The position numbers and the translations under genes are program-made. From Anarhynchus alexandrinus (Eukaryota; Chordata; Aves; Charadriiformes; Charadriidae): a stretch of 64,000 nt of DNA. The stretch covers positions 124,001 through 188,000 of the forward strand of contig VUYV01000074.1 of NCBI GenBank assembly GCA_008711295.1, given 5' to 3'. This document shows positions 40,394-53,085 of this stretch, piece after piece. Under the pieces are notes generated by a model. That model was not told the DNA's origin, did no database searches, and saw nothing but the letters and a program-made list of their open reading frames with translations. Every line of letters begins with the position of its first letter. Within the stretch, counting starts at the first letter, position 1.

Positions 40394-40497
40394 CTTAATT
40401 CCACCTTTAGTCTTCTTAATGTTTTTCTTTTTTGATAACTCTACTTCAGAAATGGACTTTGGAGGACAGGATATTTCTGTGGACCTCCTGTTGGTAG
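40394..40497 (-). CDS. MCF2L2: MCF2L2 exon, Ser/Lys-rich linker
   Basis: A 104-nt minus-strand exon with acceptor ACTCCTCCAG before 40497 and donor GTAGGA after 40394. With one base carried over from exon 50688-50865 it encodes ATNRRSTEIS..., then a lysine-rich end (SKKKNIKKTKGGIK). In the other two frames stops appear early, and only this frame joins both neighbours. It belongs to the unstructured linker between the spectrin-like region and the DH domain. The intron separating it from the previous exon is about 10.2 kb. Confidence 0.75.
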
Positions 40498-42340
40498 CTG
40501 GAGGAGTCAAAAAGAAAGTCACATTAGAAAAAGTGTGCTAAAAGTTGAAATACTACTTCCTAGTAAAAGGAATGAGCAAAGTTCCTGTCACTTCAGTGAT
40601 AACTGAGACCTGGCTGAGAGAACTGAATTGTGGCTGATCAAGGACTAGCTGGCAGAAGGGATGGGCTACGTTGTTCAGTGCTCCACTGTGTCTTGAATTG
40701 GCACTTAAAGCTCCACACTGTGACTGCTTTGCTTTGGCTTCCACCCTGGCAACCATCTTTAGGGTAGCACAGGTAAATGTTGGCCAGCTGTATCAACAGT
40801 TGGGTAGTTTTCACTTGCGTAGTTTTTCAGCTCAGGTGTTGTTACTTGTATGGGTTCTCAAAGAAGGGAAATTTTGGTTCTGGTAATGGTTTGTTAATGT
40901 CAGGTTATAAAGGATTGTTCCCTGTAAGGTTTCATCACATGAAGGAGTCTCAAGAGTAATGATAAAGTTCAAAAAGTCACTGTGACCATGTATGTAATGG
41001 CAGTAAAGCTGAGGAAATGAGCTCAGAATATGCTCTGTCATGTCAGGTTTGTTGGGCCTTGCAGCCTCCGTAAACCACAGTTGATCATGAGCTGTCTAAT
41101 GCTACTAGAAAAATCATCCTTAGCAACTTAACCACTTATCCTGAGACTGCTGTCCAACGCAAAGGCTTAGAATGATCTACGAAAAGGGGAGTCACACATT
41201 TGGCTTGAGTAGAAGACCATCTCTCTCTTACATTTTGGATCTCTGTTTTAAATCGATAATGAGTTCATAGTGTGCATTATATAAATACAAGGCAAACAGT
41301 GCTCTCCTTTTTCTTAGTTGCTGAATTGATACAGACAACCATGCATGTCATGGTAAAAACAAGTATTAATACCAGATGAAATTATGAAAGTATCTGGGTC
41401 AGCCAACAAAGAACAATATTGTTGCAATTCTGAGTTTAGGTCCTTTTCAGTTTTACTCTGGGAAAACTTTCTAATTGAACAAGAACTTTTCCAAAAATAA
41501 AAGCTGGTGTTTTCAAATGCATACAGTAACACTTTGTTTAAAATGGTTTCACCAAGTTTAATGTTTTGAGGTGTTGAGACTCTTCGTTGTTACTAATACC
41601 TTTTTCTTCTTCTCTGGGAGAAGCTGAGGGATGCAATAAAAAAGATGCAGACATCTTTGAATGTTTGAATGTCAGACATCTGACATTAAGAGATTTTTAA
41701 ATGCCCTTGTCATTAAATTATTTTAATGTAGGAAAAAAAAAGCATAGAAAAACCCCAAATTATATGCAGTTAAAAAGACAATGTATCTGTTTCATAGACA
41801 ATAATAACAGAAGCTGACATTTCTACCCTGTGTCTGTTCAGCTGCGTTATCATGCAGCTGGGAAGAGAAATTTTAAAGCAGCTTCTCTCTAACTTTTTCC
41901 CAAATCTTCCTGGTTTTATCCCATGCGAAATGACATGAGGACTTGGCAGTGTCCCTTTCATGCATATTACTTCCTCACAATGACTCCACATTAGATAGCT
42001 TCTTCAACGGAACAGCAAAGTCTGGCAGCCACCAGCAGCTATAATTGATGAGTAGAAGATTCTTATGGTTCCCAGGACTGAACTGAAATGCGAATGTCAA
42101 CTCTATTTGGTTCTTGCATCACTCTCAGAATATATTGCAGGAGATTTGTTTTGATTTTGAGCACTACTTTCAACAGATGCCTTTTTCCCGTCCCCAAGAA
42201 AGCTTTCCATGAAGTAGTTATTGTTCTCTCAGGTATTGTTATTTCACCCAAAAAGTGGTGTACTGACGTTTTGAAAACAATGGGGGGAAAAAGCAAGATG
42301 CAGCAAATATAAGCTATTTGTCCTTATCGTCAAAGTTCTT

Positions 42341-42418
42341 CACAGAATGGTCAGGGTTGGAAGGGACCTCTGGAGATCATCTTGTCCAACCCCCTTCATA
42401 CCTTTCTAATCTGCAGGG
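42341..42418 (-). mobile_element. CR1 LINE 3' end fragment, minus orientation
   Basis: The segment 'cacagaatggtcagggttgg', then 'aagggacctctggagatcat' and 'cttgtccaaccccc', is the reverse complement of the CR1 3' terminus. Only about 75 bp remain. Confidence 0.88.
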
Positions 42419-45400
42419 AGGATGATTTCTACCTTTGGCAAAACCAGAATACCAACCTTCATCAACTACTTGATAAATTTTCAAACAGGTCCTTTTATGT
42501 TTTTCCCCATGAATCCCTGAGTAAAGTGGTAAAAACATCAGCAAATTCACTCTTTTCTATATTAATGCATCCTGAATATTCTATGAAGCCTTAAATTCTC
42601 ATCTACCATGATCTTGACAAGCTGCAGGCTGCGATCATACCTATCACACTGACCAATATTCTCTCCTGGAGCTTCTCCCGACTGTATCCTATTCATACCT
42701 TGAAAAATCAGCATAAAAAAAAAAATCTAAGACTTGATCACAAAAATCCTGATTCAATTAAAGAAAACCAAGACATTATTTCATACTCTTCCCCACACAC
42801 CTACCAGGCAATCCTGCCTACCCTAGATACACTGCCAATGTTCAGTTACCCTATGTAAGTCTGAGTTCAATCCATTAGATTGCTCTACAAAGCTAATTCC
42901 CAAGTTGTATATATACTGGATGTGTTATTAAAAGGAATGGAAGCAAAGGAAATAACTTTAGGAAACATGAGAACTTTTACTTAGAATAGCATGGTCAGCA
43001 GTACCAAGTTGTTTGACCTGTTCATTAATCAGAAAACTTTCTAGCTTGAAGACATGGTTGATACTGGTGTGAAAATCCTGGCTGAAAGCAGTCAGCAGAA
43101 AACATGGAAATCCGTTATGACTTTGATGTCTGGATCACAACTTGCAAACTCAGACAGCTCCAGGTGATCCAGGAAAGAGAGCACTGGACAGTTTAAGTCA
43201 AAGATGGCGCACTCACAAAAGCCCAAGTGCAGATGCTCCTTGATCCAGTAAATTTCTCTGGGCTTACTCTTGGCTTTGTCAATATAACGTATTTCAGAAA
43301 GAAGGTGGCAGATACAAGACAGGGAAAGGGTCAAATCCAACTGCTTATATTTCGGGGGTGAATTTGATTCAGATTGACACAGCAAACTTCCCCCTTCCAA
43401 TATGACCCAGAAGTGAATTGAAAACAGGAATCAATCTGTTTTCGGTTATGCTCCAGAGTATTTTTGAGTTATTGAATGGCCCATATTCAGAGACTGCTGT
43501 ATGTCACTACATTTAAGTAGTTTCTGGAGTCATTTAGAAAGAAACAGCTAAGTACTCTGGAAATATTTTCTAAAGGAAGCTCCCCTATAAAATTCAGTAC
43601 AGTTGGCCATTTGAAGGTCATTACTGTACTGTACTGCTGAGGAAACTGAAAGTTACGGTGTTCAACTGCTTACTGAAAGAACAAAGGCACAAGAACAAAG
43701 GAAACTATAAACAATCTAAGATATGCATGGTTTCAAGGTTGTTTTCATCCTTTTGCTTCACAGTACTCCCCTGGATAATAAGTAATGAAGATTTCATTTT
43801 GAACTTACTAATATTTTACATTGCTTAATGCTTTTAAAGGAAATATTGTTAAAGGGTATTGTACGCAGAGGTAAACTTTTTACTGAAAGGATATTTACAG
43901 TAAAGCAGGATGTGGGTCTATCACTTGCATTCACTTGGAGCACCACTGTGCTTCTCCTATGGGGCTTTAGTACTGCCTACTAGTTTTTTATGAACATGTT
44001 GCATGAAAAGTATGGCATAGCTGTTTTATTACCTAGCCTACAGCAAGTGGTAAGGTGGGCTGTACTGTCCCTAAAGCTGCTAGGAAAGGGCATATGCTTG
44101 ATGTTGCTCTGCAGTCTCCTCACCACTCCAGGACTGAAATAAATTCAGTGAGGACAACTTGCTGTGCCACCTGTGGGGAAAGGCTGTGGTTTCATCCATT
44201 TCCCCACCCTGGTCCTGCATGGCAGGGAGCAGGCACCATCTCTCAGGAGTTCATCTCTCACAGAGGGGCTACATCACACAATGAGGCACAAACAGAACCG
44301 TGTGCAGCTCCCAGGTGCTCAGAGACAACTGGATTAGTCCATCTAGGTAACTGGGCTCAAGTTTGCTCCTGCTAGAGTAAATGTAACTCATTAGCTAGCA
44401 AAAGACAGACTCTGTAGTCACAGTTTACGCCACAGACCCAGCACTTGCAAGATGTTCAAAGCCCCCCTCAAATAAGTACCATGCTTTACATTCAGGTCCT
44501 GTGTGAATTTCCCAACCACATACTTCCCCGTCATTTTTGTTGTGGGAGATTTTGTGCATTCTCACTAATCACCTACAGCAGAATCAAAGTCCTTTGGCAA
44601 GAACAGGCATGGAAACGACTAGTCTGCTAAACTGTTTATTGGGGCTTGCAGCTCATGCTTTCCCACAGGAACATGAGTTTGAAGATAATTAATGATTTAA
44701 TAGTGGTTTTGAATGCTGGTGATGACAAAACAGCATGCTTAGGCAGCTAAAGAAACACCAGAGCCTCTAAGGTTTATCATTTAATGACTTAATACAGAAA
44801 GCCTTTTCCATTCTTAAGCAATATAATCCATACCTTTTCACTCTAGCAAAAATGCTGTCAAGCCCCCTGAAAATCTGCCCATATAAGAAGCACAGAGCAA
44901 GGCCCCTGTATGTGGAATATTATTCTGCAAGGAGACATGCTACTTGGTTCCCTTAGACTTGCCCAAGCATGCTATCAGCCCTACAGCCATGAAATAGAAA
45001 GCATCTTTTCTTTTTTCTCTGCTTCGTTTATAGAAGTATCTTGAACTATAGAAACTGGTGGTTTCTCAAAACCATTAATGAAAATCACATGCACCATCTT
45101 TTCTGAGTCAGCTAATCTCTCTGCAGCCTCACTTCTCCTGCACACATCCTCTGAGTCTTGCAGGACATTCTTCTTTTACTCTCTATCCAGATGTTATTAG
45201 TTAGTGAGTATTATGCATTAGTGACTGTGAGGAATGCTGGAATGGACCCGATGAGCAGTAGTACACATTTAACTGAGATGGAACCAGTTTAATTTTTATT
45301 TAAAGAACTGAAAAGGCTCCAGCTGTGTTCCCCCATGTGAATTTCATGTTCCAAGTTGGCTTTCTAAGATCCTTGTAGGGTGAGTAATGGATTTTGTATG

Positions 45401-48400
45401 TACAATGTGCTGTTAAACGTTATTTGCTTAATGAGCTCACAGAAATTTTAAGATCTCTGCTCCTGTATTTCACATTTATGTTGCACATGAAGAAATCCCT
45501 ACATGAACAATTTATAGCATTTAGAAGATGAGAGATGCCAGAAGGAAAGCTACATGTGCAACCCTCATTTTGCCCCTGTCCTGCTAAGGCATCTCGGTCC
45601 ACCCTCCTCTAAGAATCCTTTCTTCATTCAGTGCATGAAATCAAAACCACTTAATTCATGAGCGGCTATTCACTGTTTTGATGTATCAGTATTTCTCAGT
45701 TGGGTCTCAGAGCCTTACTATCCATATGCTATTTCAATCCCTGCTCTGAAAATAATTGTCTTTTTTCTAATAGTCCTTTTTACAATTCAAGTGCTTCATA
45801 AATATTTACTGAGCTGTTTTCACAACAGCTGTTTTTCACTTCTCAGAGGTAACAGGCTGTTATCAACCACACTGACCACACTGAGAGCTCTCAGTTCCAC
45901 AGATAAAGACTAAAAGAGAATACACTACTTTGGGAGACCAACTTGACATTTTTAGAACTGAATTTTCAGGTTACTGAGTATTGTATGCCACTTCAAATGT
46001 TCAAGAGCACATGACCAGCCCAGCAATTCTGATTTCAGTCTTTCACTGTTTTTTCAATCTAGATTTCTTTATGTAGTTGCACAAGTTAGTACCCCCCCAC
46101 ACCAATTGCACTAAGTTGAATTACATTGACTGGGTTTTTAACAGATTGAAACCTTTACACCTATTGCACCAGCTCCTCTTTCCCACCTCAGCAGGAGTAA
46201 AAGCAGCAGTAAGTAGCCACAGCTTTAGAGCTGACACCAGAACAGTTGAAACCCATCTGAACTGGGTCTGGTACAGTTCTCCCTTTCCTCCCAACCTCTG
46301 GCCACACACTTCTGTCTCCTTTCTTGTCAGCACTGCTGTTCATGGAACTGGATGATGAGGAGCTGAACTAGCCAAAAAAAAAACCACCCAAAACACCCCC
46401 CATGATGACAGTTTTCAGTTCCCTCTTTTGTTCCCGCTAGTCATGTACTGAAGGACAGCAGAGTCACAAACACACTGCTGTGTTGGGCAAAGAGGAGAGG
46501 AGAAAGGGAAATTGACACAGCCCTACATTAAGAAGGGCTTAAGCTGCTGCAAGATCGTACTGCAAGGAAAAAAGCAGTGCAAGGGTTAAGAAACACATTT
46601 TGCTTCTGGGTCCCAAAGATTTTTGCTGACAACAAAGGAAATGAGACTATAGGAGCCAAACTGTAGCAAGTTCATACATAATGAACGCATATGAACTGAG
46701 ATTTTTTTTTTTCCCAAGTGCTTATAATACTGCCAAATCTCGACACTTTAGGAAGGAACGAAACTATTTTGTACTGCCATGTTCCAGTTCTCACCACAAA
46801 GGTAACTAAGACAATTTTCCTAGCCTTGTCCACTGAAATGGCCAAAGCATTTTTTACTGAAGTTTTCCAAGAAAGTATCAGGCTGAAGAAGATAACCTTT
46901 GGGAAAGTTTTATTTCAAAGAGTTTGAGTTTGGGAGAATTAGAAGCAAGTGAAAATAGAGAAATGCTAACTACAGTCACCCCTAATAGCTTATATTATCC
47001 TTTGCAGCTCTGTGATTTATCCCACTGTGCCTGACAGCCTATGGGCAATACCAGCCTGCATGGTTTATCTTTGTGGACTTATCCCGATTCACTCCAGTTA
47101 AGGAGCTTTGCACAGAAATGCAGTGCACAAACGTGTAGTCAAATAATCAAAAATGATGCCCTCAGAAGTGAACTAGAGCAAAGGAATTTCCCCCTCTTTC
47201 CTCCCAACACATACAGGGACAAGCTTAGCCATTAGCAGTATTCAAGCAGCTTCCCTTGGGAGTAAACAGAGTTCTCCTTGAAATGAGGTGTCATATATGC
47301 TACTTAAATATTTTCAAGGCACTTATAAAAGGGTCAGCAGAGGGTTTTCTGCCTTTTATGGGTTGATCTGTGAATAATATTTAAGCAGATTCCCACAGCT
47401 AAAATGTGCATAAAGTCCAGCTGGCATAAAATTTTGAGCATCATGATAATTCCAGTACTAGTTTTTCAATGTTGAACAAGCCTGTCCCTGCAAAATGTAC
47501 AAGTTCATTTGTGAAACCAAAAGTTTCAAGCAAAAATGGGATGAGTTTAAAGTTTTGCTTCAGAATTTCCAGACCCACCAAAAAGCATTGGGTGAGGGAG
47601 AGTTTACAGTGCAGCTCTGAGCTGCCTTTCTGGATCTTCACTAAGCTAAGACTTTGCCAAGAGTCACCAGAGACCCTACGGACACAGACATAAGAAACTG
47701 TCACAATCATTTCCCTGATAGAAATCTGTCCTTTCTCTCAGCTGTGGTATTAGCTCTGCCTGTATTCACCTATGTATATGTCCACGTAAAATGAAGATTC
47801 TCACAGTTACAATACTGGAGTATTGCATGCCTGAACCTTAACATCTGTTAAGATTTTTCCAGTAGCACCCTGAATTTGATTGAATTTTCCCTACCACTCC
47901 TTGTTAGGGAAATGGAGAGTCAGCAAGTAAAACCAAACCAAAACAAAATCTATTCTGGAATGAATGCAACTTTTTTCCTTTCACAGACAACCATTGCAGT
48001 GCTGCTGTGGTATTGTTACATCTGCTGCCTGGGGACAAAAGCCTTTCTTTCTGGTCTTCTATTTCTGTTTACCACATTTTATTGCCTTTGCCTGCCTTTG
48101 TATTTACACAGCCTAGGAACATGGTATTTTCCTGTTGTCATATTCTATTTTGCAAGCTTTTAGAAATATTCACCTATGGGTAACAAATAACAGTGAGTTA
48201 TACAATATCTGTTTCAAGAAGGTGCTCTTAGCCTCTCTCATTTTTCCAAGATGGTGCTCAATAAATAAATGCTGATCCCCATAAATAAATGTTGATTCTG
48301 CATTGAACCTATGAATGTGAAGAAAGGGGACAGAGGAAAGTCCAAAAGAGGGTAGCTTCAAGAACAGAATTTCATATCCTCATTTTCAAGGCTTGGAATA

Positions 48401-49400
48401 GGACTCAGTGTCCCTGTTTCTATTCTCAGCCACATTTCAGACTCAAACTGCAAAACTCCTTGGTGAATCACTCAGTTTATCTGTGCTTCAGTTTTCTTTC
48501 TGAAAAAACAAAGAGGTCAAAATACTTACCAGTACTTTCCAAGTGCTTTGGCATTCTGAGGGAAAGGGCACTCAGGAAATTCAAAGTATAACTCTTTGTA
48601 GTGGACAATTGGGTAATACCCAAAGGATGCTATTACACAGTATATGTAAATATACATGGACAGTGCACAGCAGTTAAAGTAACTGGTTTTGAGCCCCAGG
48701 ATAAACTGTAGATAGTCCGGGACTTCTGTTTCTTTGTACAGAGGTACTCTAGGTCAATCATCTTTGGGCACAAAGAAACTGAATCAGATCCTATAGTCTT
48801 CTTATCAATATCTGAAGAGGACTGTGTTGCACTTTGCATCTCCTCAGAGAACAACTGCAGCAACACTTTAAAATAAACTTCATCTACCTATTAATTTGCA
48901 ACAGGACATCAGAGGCTAATCTTTGTCACACAGCTATCCTGTATTGTGTTCTGTAACACTGAACTGTGATGCAAGGGTCAGAGCAAGGGAGCACCTTGTG
49001 ATTTTCTGTGAAAGAGCTGATAGTATTGGATTGGCTGTATGAACAAGAATCAAAATTTAAAGCATTGTCATTTACATACTAGTGACTCTTTTTTAAGGTT
49101 CTGCCTATACCAAAAGTTTAAGTAAAAAAATCTGCAAGTGCTTTAAAATGGCAAGAAAGAAGTTCAAGAAACACAAACACAGAGACTGCATGCATAAACA
49201 GGAATGCAAAACTAGCTTTAGCCTGAAGATGCAGTTTCACAATAGGTGAAAGCCACTCTAAAACTGTACTACCACTAACAGGGACTAACTAGCTCTGACC
49301 TACTGACCCCATAACCCCATTTTTGTGCAAATTCCTTTGTTTCAGCACTAGTGGCCACACAGTGAACAATCTGACCAACTTAAAGTTAGTGCTGCTTTGA

Positions 49401-49455
49401 GAAGGTGGTGGGGCTAGATGATCTCCAGAGAGCTCCCTACATTTTTCTAACCCAT
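49401..49455 (+). mobile_element. Short degenerate CR1 fragment, + orientation
   Basis: The segment GTGGGGCTAGATGATCTCCA followed by 'gagagctccctac' resembles the last part of a CR1 element, but is short and diverged. Confidence 0.55.
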
Positions 49456-50687
49456 GCAATGGAAAACTACTATATTTTTGCCACCAGTTCATTGAGTTTT
49501 CAAGGTAAATCACAACTCATACAGCTAATTGACTTCCAACAACAGTGCAAGAGGGGAACACATTACTGGGGGATGGAGGTAGCAGAGCAGAACCTCTTCA
49601 AAGGCATTGTGGTCTCAGCTTGCCTTGAGCCAATAGTGAAGCTGAAACTTGAGGCAGCAACTGTACATTAAGAACACAGCTAGCATGGTTTGGGGGAAAA
49701 AAGTACAGATGTCAAACTGGCACGGTAACCGGAAGGAGAAGATGATCTTCCTTGGTGAGAAAGGATGAGTGCTGGGGAGCAGAGGAGAACAGGGCCATTT
49801 GTGTGACCTTGCGGTCATATGCCTAGAAAGCAAAATCATAGAATCATATGGTCAGGCTACTGGCCATCCTAATCTTCCCATTGAGAAAGCAAAGTTTATT
49901 GCATGCTCTTAATGCAAATTAGTTTTTTGTCATGGCTTTTTGCTAAAGGTTCCCCCTTTAAAAAGCCCTAAGGTTCCATTTTTTAGTTTCTTATAACCAC
50001 CTCTGCTGAAAAGGGATGACTTCTTCCTGCCACCAAGTACAGGGTGGCTGGTCTCCAAGATGCACTGTTTCAAATTAGCCTCACCCGTGTTCTTTTTTGC
50101 AGAACATATAGCTATCTTGGTTAAAGGCAAGTGCTAACCTCAAATGAGGAACTTTCAGTAAATTCCAAACAGAAGCAACATTCAACTTTTATAATTAGTA
50201 GAGGACAACACTAAGCGAATAAACAGTTATGTAGAGGGAAAAAGCAAAAATTGCACAAATAAGTCAGTGTCACTAATGAACCCTTAACCTTTGCAATTAT
50301 CTGATTGAAAATCGAGGGATTGTGACCCTTTAAAGCCAAATATTCACATTACAGTATATACAATGTAAAAGAGCCTCTCATGCTTACTTTGCATACTTGT
50401 AGTGACTGGTCTGGTTTGGGTTTTCAAGAATTAGCAATATAAGACATACTAAGGAACAGCATAGAAACGTACTCTGTAGATTAGACCTAGGAAGAGAAGC
50501 CTGAATTTTTTTTTATTCACCCTTGTTTGTTTGCAGTGACAGGTACTTCACATTCATTTTTAACAGCTGGGCCTAGAAGGCTGACACTGAACATCAAATG
50601 CAAGTTTTCATTCTGATAACAAAAATTAAACACGACCGTCTGGGCAAAACATTGGTGCGTATCTGAAAGCAGCTGTTCGTGGCCTAC

Positions 50688-50865
50688 CTACTCCTGCTGG
50701 TCTGGTAATCTTTGGTGATGCTCGCTTTGGGGAAGATTCAGGATGTGGGGCAACAGGTTGTACTGGCCGGGTCTGTTTGGCTGCCAGCTTCTTCAGACTT
50801 ACTTGCCTCTTGTCAAACATTTCTTGTACATCTTCTAGTTTTTGTAGAATTCTTTGGGCATTGGC
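50688..50865 (-). CDS. MCF2L2: MCF2L2 exon, end of spectrin-like region and start of linker
   Basis: A 178-nt minus-strand exon with acceptor CTTTGCATAG before 50865. It encodes ANAQRILQKLEDVQEMFDKR, a helical end to the spectrin-like region, then a basic, proline-rich linker (KQTRPVQPVAPHPESSPK). This linker stretch is nearly identical to what I recall of human MCF2L2 and is the best single piece of evidence for that paralogue over MCF2 or MCF2L. Two overlapping GT donors occur in GTAGGTAGG. Using GTAGGC after 50688 leaves one base that completes an Ala codon with the next exon. Using the donor 4 nt upstream would give a frameshift and an early stop in the next exon. Confidence 0.93.
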
Positions 50866-51265
50866 CTATGCAAAGAAAAGGTAGACAACAGATGGTTGTC
50901 AGTGCTGGACTGAGCAACTTAAGAAAGTACTTCCGTTACCCACTCAGACTAGAGCTGAATATCATACTGTGCTGCAGTTTAATGCAACCCAGCCCATGTA
51001 CTCTGCAGAGTTTCAATGAGTAGCACATGGTGACTCATGCAGTCTTTCCAGCACTACTCTGAAGAAAATCACATATGTGTTCCATGACTACTCATCTGAG
51101 TAAAACATATTGCCCCAGGTGCTCTCCTCTGTGCCATTTTGGTGTACAGAAAGAAGCATATTTGAGCAGACGCAAATATATAGCGCGGTACACTCACTTG
51201 TGGCAACTTGGCAATTGGTAATTTTGAAATTCCAAGTGAGTGCATGCACATCTGAGGGGTTTTAC

Positions 51266-51457
51266 CTTTATTTCAGGGGTGAGGATCATGTCAAACTGAT
51301 TGTAGAACTCCTTCGGGTTAGAGAGCTGATGTTCCTTAGCTGTTACCAGGAACTTCTCAATTTCAACGAGTGCAGTTTCAGCTCCCTCTTGTGACTGGCA
51401 CTTGTCCACTGCTTGGGAAGCTAAGAGGTAGATTCCAGCTTCACACCATTGGCTTGC
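51266..51457 (-). CDS. MCF2L2: MCF2L2 exon, spectrin-like region
   Basis: A 192-nt, 64-codon exon, phase 0 at both ends, with acceptor TTTCTTTAAAG before 51457 and donor GTAAAA after 51266. It encodes ASQWCEAGIYLLASQAVDKC..., then VEIEKFLVTAKE and PKEFYNQFDMILTPEIK, an alpha-helical pattern typical of the spectrin repeat in MCF2/MCF2L/MCF2L2. This region is thought to control folding and autoinhibition of the GEF. Conserved Trp, Cys and the LLASQAVDKCQS block match my memory of the human protein closely. Confidence 0.95.
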
Positions 51458-52277
51458 CTTTAAAGAAAAAATGGGGCTAGAAGGACTCCATCATCACTGA
51501 CAGTCCACGTTGTGAAGTGTTGCTTCTACTCTATGAAATACCGATTTGCCCTAACATGCCACTAAAAGGAATGAATGTTACTTCATAGCACCCAACAGTT
51601 CCTGGCCACAAGTCACCCCACCTAGATACAGAAAGCAATAGCAAGTTCAACTCAGCTCTCGTGGGCTGGATGGTCCAGTAACACATTTATAATAATATTA
51701 TGAGCAAAGAGGAGAAGTGTTACTGTGGTTGCTGCAAATTGAATCTGTCAGCTGTACTACCTGATTTTGGTCTTCAGTCACACAATTTTCCAAAAACTGA
51801 AATGAATATTTGAACCATATCAAAACTCCCCAAAACTCCTTATGCCTATAAAACTCAGCTAAAAATATTCCAAAGCAGGCTTTTACTGTAAATTTTTGGT
51901 AATTCCTGTTTCAGATGAGGCTGGAATAGCATGCAGACATTCCCAAAGTGTTTAGCTTGCTATTCTAGCTAGATCAGAGAAAGTGAAAACAACTGAACAA
52001 GCAGTAAACTGTTTATTTTTAAGCACTGGAATAAGTTTGGGTCTCATTTCAAATTTCAGCCCAGCTCAATTTTTTCTTAGTTTCATTTCATACTTTTTAT
52101 CATTTAAGACCATAATTATGGGAAGCTACTGCTCCAATTTTTATAGTAACAGTTTCTGAATGAAACGGAGACAAAAGGAATAATACTTTTTCTCTTCACC
52201 CAAATTACCTGAGCTTATAAAATCATTCATTTTCAGTAGAACCTTACCAGGGCTGTCACGTGAGAAGGTTCACTCAC

Positions 52278-52469
52278 CTTATCTAACTGCTTATGCAGCT
52301 CAAGAGACTTTCCCAAAATATCATACTTTTTCTTGGTCTCATTGGTAAAGTCATCACAAATACGCCTGAGTTCAACACACTTTGGTCTAATGGAGTCAAC
52401 TGCATAATGGTTGTTTTGGATGAGCTGTTCTCCATGGAGAGCTAGAGACTGGGCCTTCTCCAAAGGTTC
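52278..52469 (-). CDS. MCF2L2: MCF2L2 exon, spectrin-like region
   Basis: A 192-nt, 64-codon exon, phase 0 at both ends, with acceptor AAATTCCCAG before 52469 and donor GTGAGT after 52278. It encodes EPLEKAQSLALHGEQLIQNN, then SIRPKCVELRRICDDF and ILGKSLELHKQLDK, the heptad-like pattern of a spectrin-repeat helix pair. It is one of the best conserved exons of the gene in this window. It has the same length as the next exon (51266-51457), which need not mean duplication, since the sequences differ. Confidence 0.96.
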
Positions 52470-52649
52470 CTGGGAATTTAATGAGAAAAAATCCAAAGTT
52501 AGATCTTAAAATTACATGCATAATAAAGACAATCCATCTCTGTAATCCCTGCTGTATCCTGGAGGTAAAGGTTTGGGATATTAATCTAGCTGGTTTGTCT
52601 TACTTTATATTTACATTGAAGACCAACTTTGTTGTCAGTAAGTATATTG

Positions 52650-52885
52650 AAATGCAAGAGGTTCCATCTAAACATCAGGAAACACTTTTTTTACTGTGAG
52701 GGTGACCAAGCACTGGAACAGTTTGCCCAGACAGGTTGTGGAGTCTCCACCCCTGAAGATATTAAAAAGCCATCTGGACAACCTGCCCTCCTGGGCAATC
52801 TGCTGTAGGTGGCTCTTCTTGAGCAGGGGTGTTGAACAAGATGGCCTCCAGAGGTCCCTTCCATTCTTAGTCAATCTGTGATAAC
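52650..52885 (+). mobile_element. CR1 LINE 3' end, + orientation
   Basis: The segments 'aagaggttccatctaaacat', 'gtgagggtgaccaagcactg', 'gaacagtttgcccagacagg' and 'aagatggcctccagaggtcc' follow the CR1 3' consensus in order. The copy is 5'-truncated, diverged and lies in an MCF2L2 intron about 180 bp from the exon at 52278-52469. Confidence 0.92.
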
Positions 52886-53085
52886 TGTGATTGTGTGAGT
52901 GTATGCCTTCTCCTTTCTCACATACGGGGGATATTCATTATATAAGTTTTTTTTTCCCTGCAAAGTTCCCAATAATATATTTTTTTCCACTCACTAATTG
53001 CCAGGTTTATAATGCTTTAGTTTATTTTTGATTCCAAGATATATTTTGCATAACTCTTCAGATCCTACTGAGTACCATTCATAAG

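Larger units (their letters stand above)
40498..50687 (-). other. MCF2L2: MCF2L2 intron of about 10.2 kb
   Basis: The interval runs between the linker exon at 40394-40497 and the exon at 50688-50865. It contains a CR1 3' end in minus orientation at about 42341-42418 and a short CR1 piece at about 49401-49455. Open frames up to 106 codons (44055-44375, + strand) carry no recognised motif. I saw no further exon. Confidence 0.65.

Noticed and set aside
41668..41690. Small inverted repeat AATGTCAG...CTGACATT
   Set aside because: An 8-bp stem is expected by chance in 64 kb; no context suggests an RNA gene.
48256..48297. Near-duplicate of AATAAATGCTGAT-type sequence
   Set aside because: Imperfect and short; not a meaningful repeat.
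49833..49870. Possible CR1 3' terminus (AATCATAGAATCATATGGTC)
   Set aside because: Only about 20 bp resemble the element; too short to annotate.
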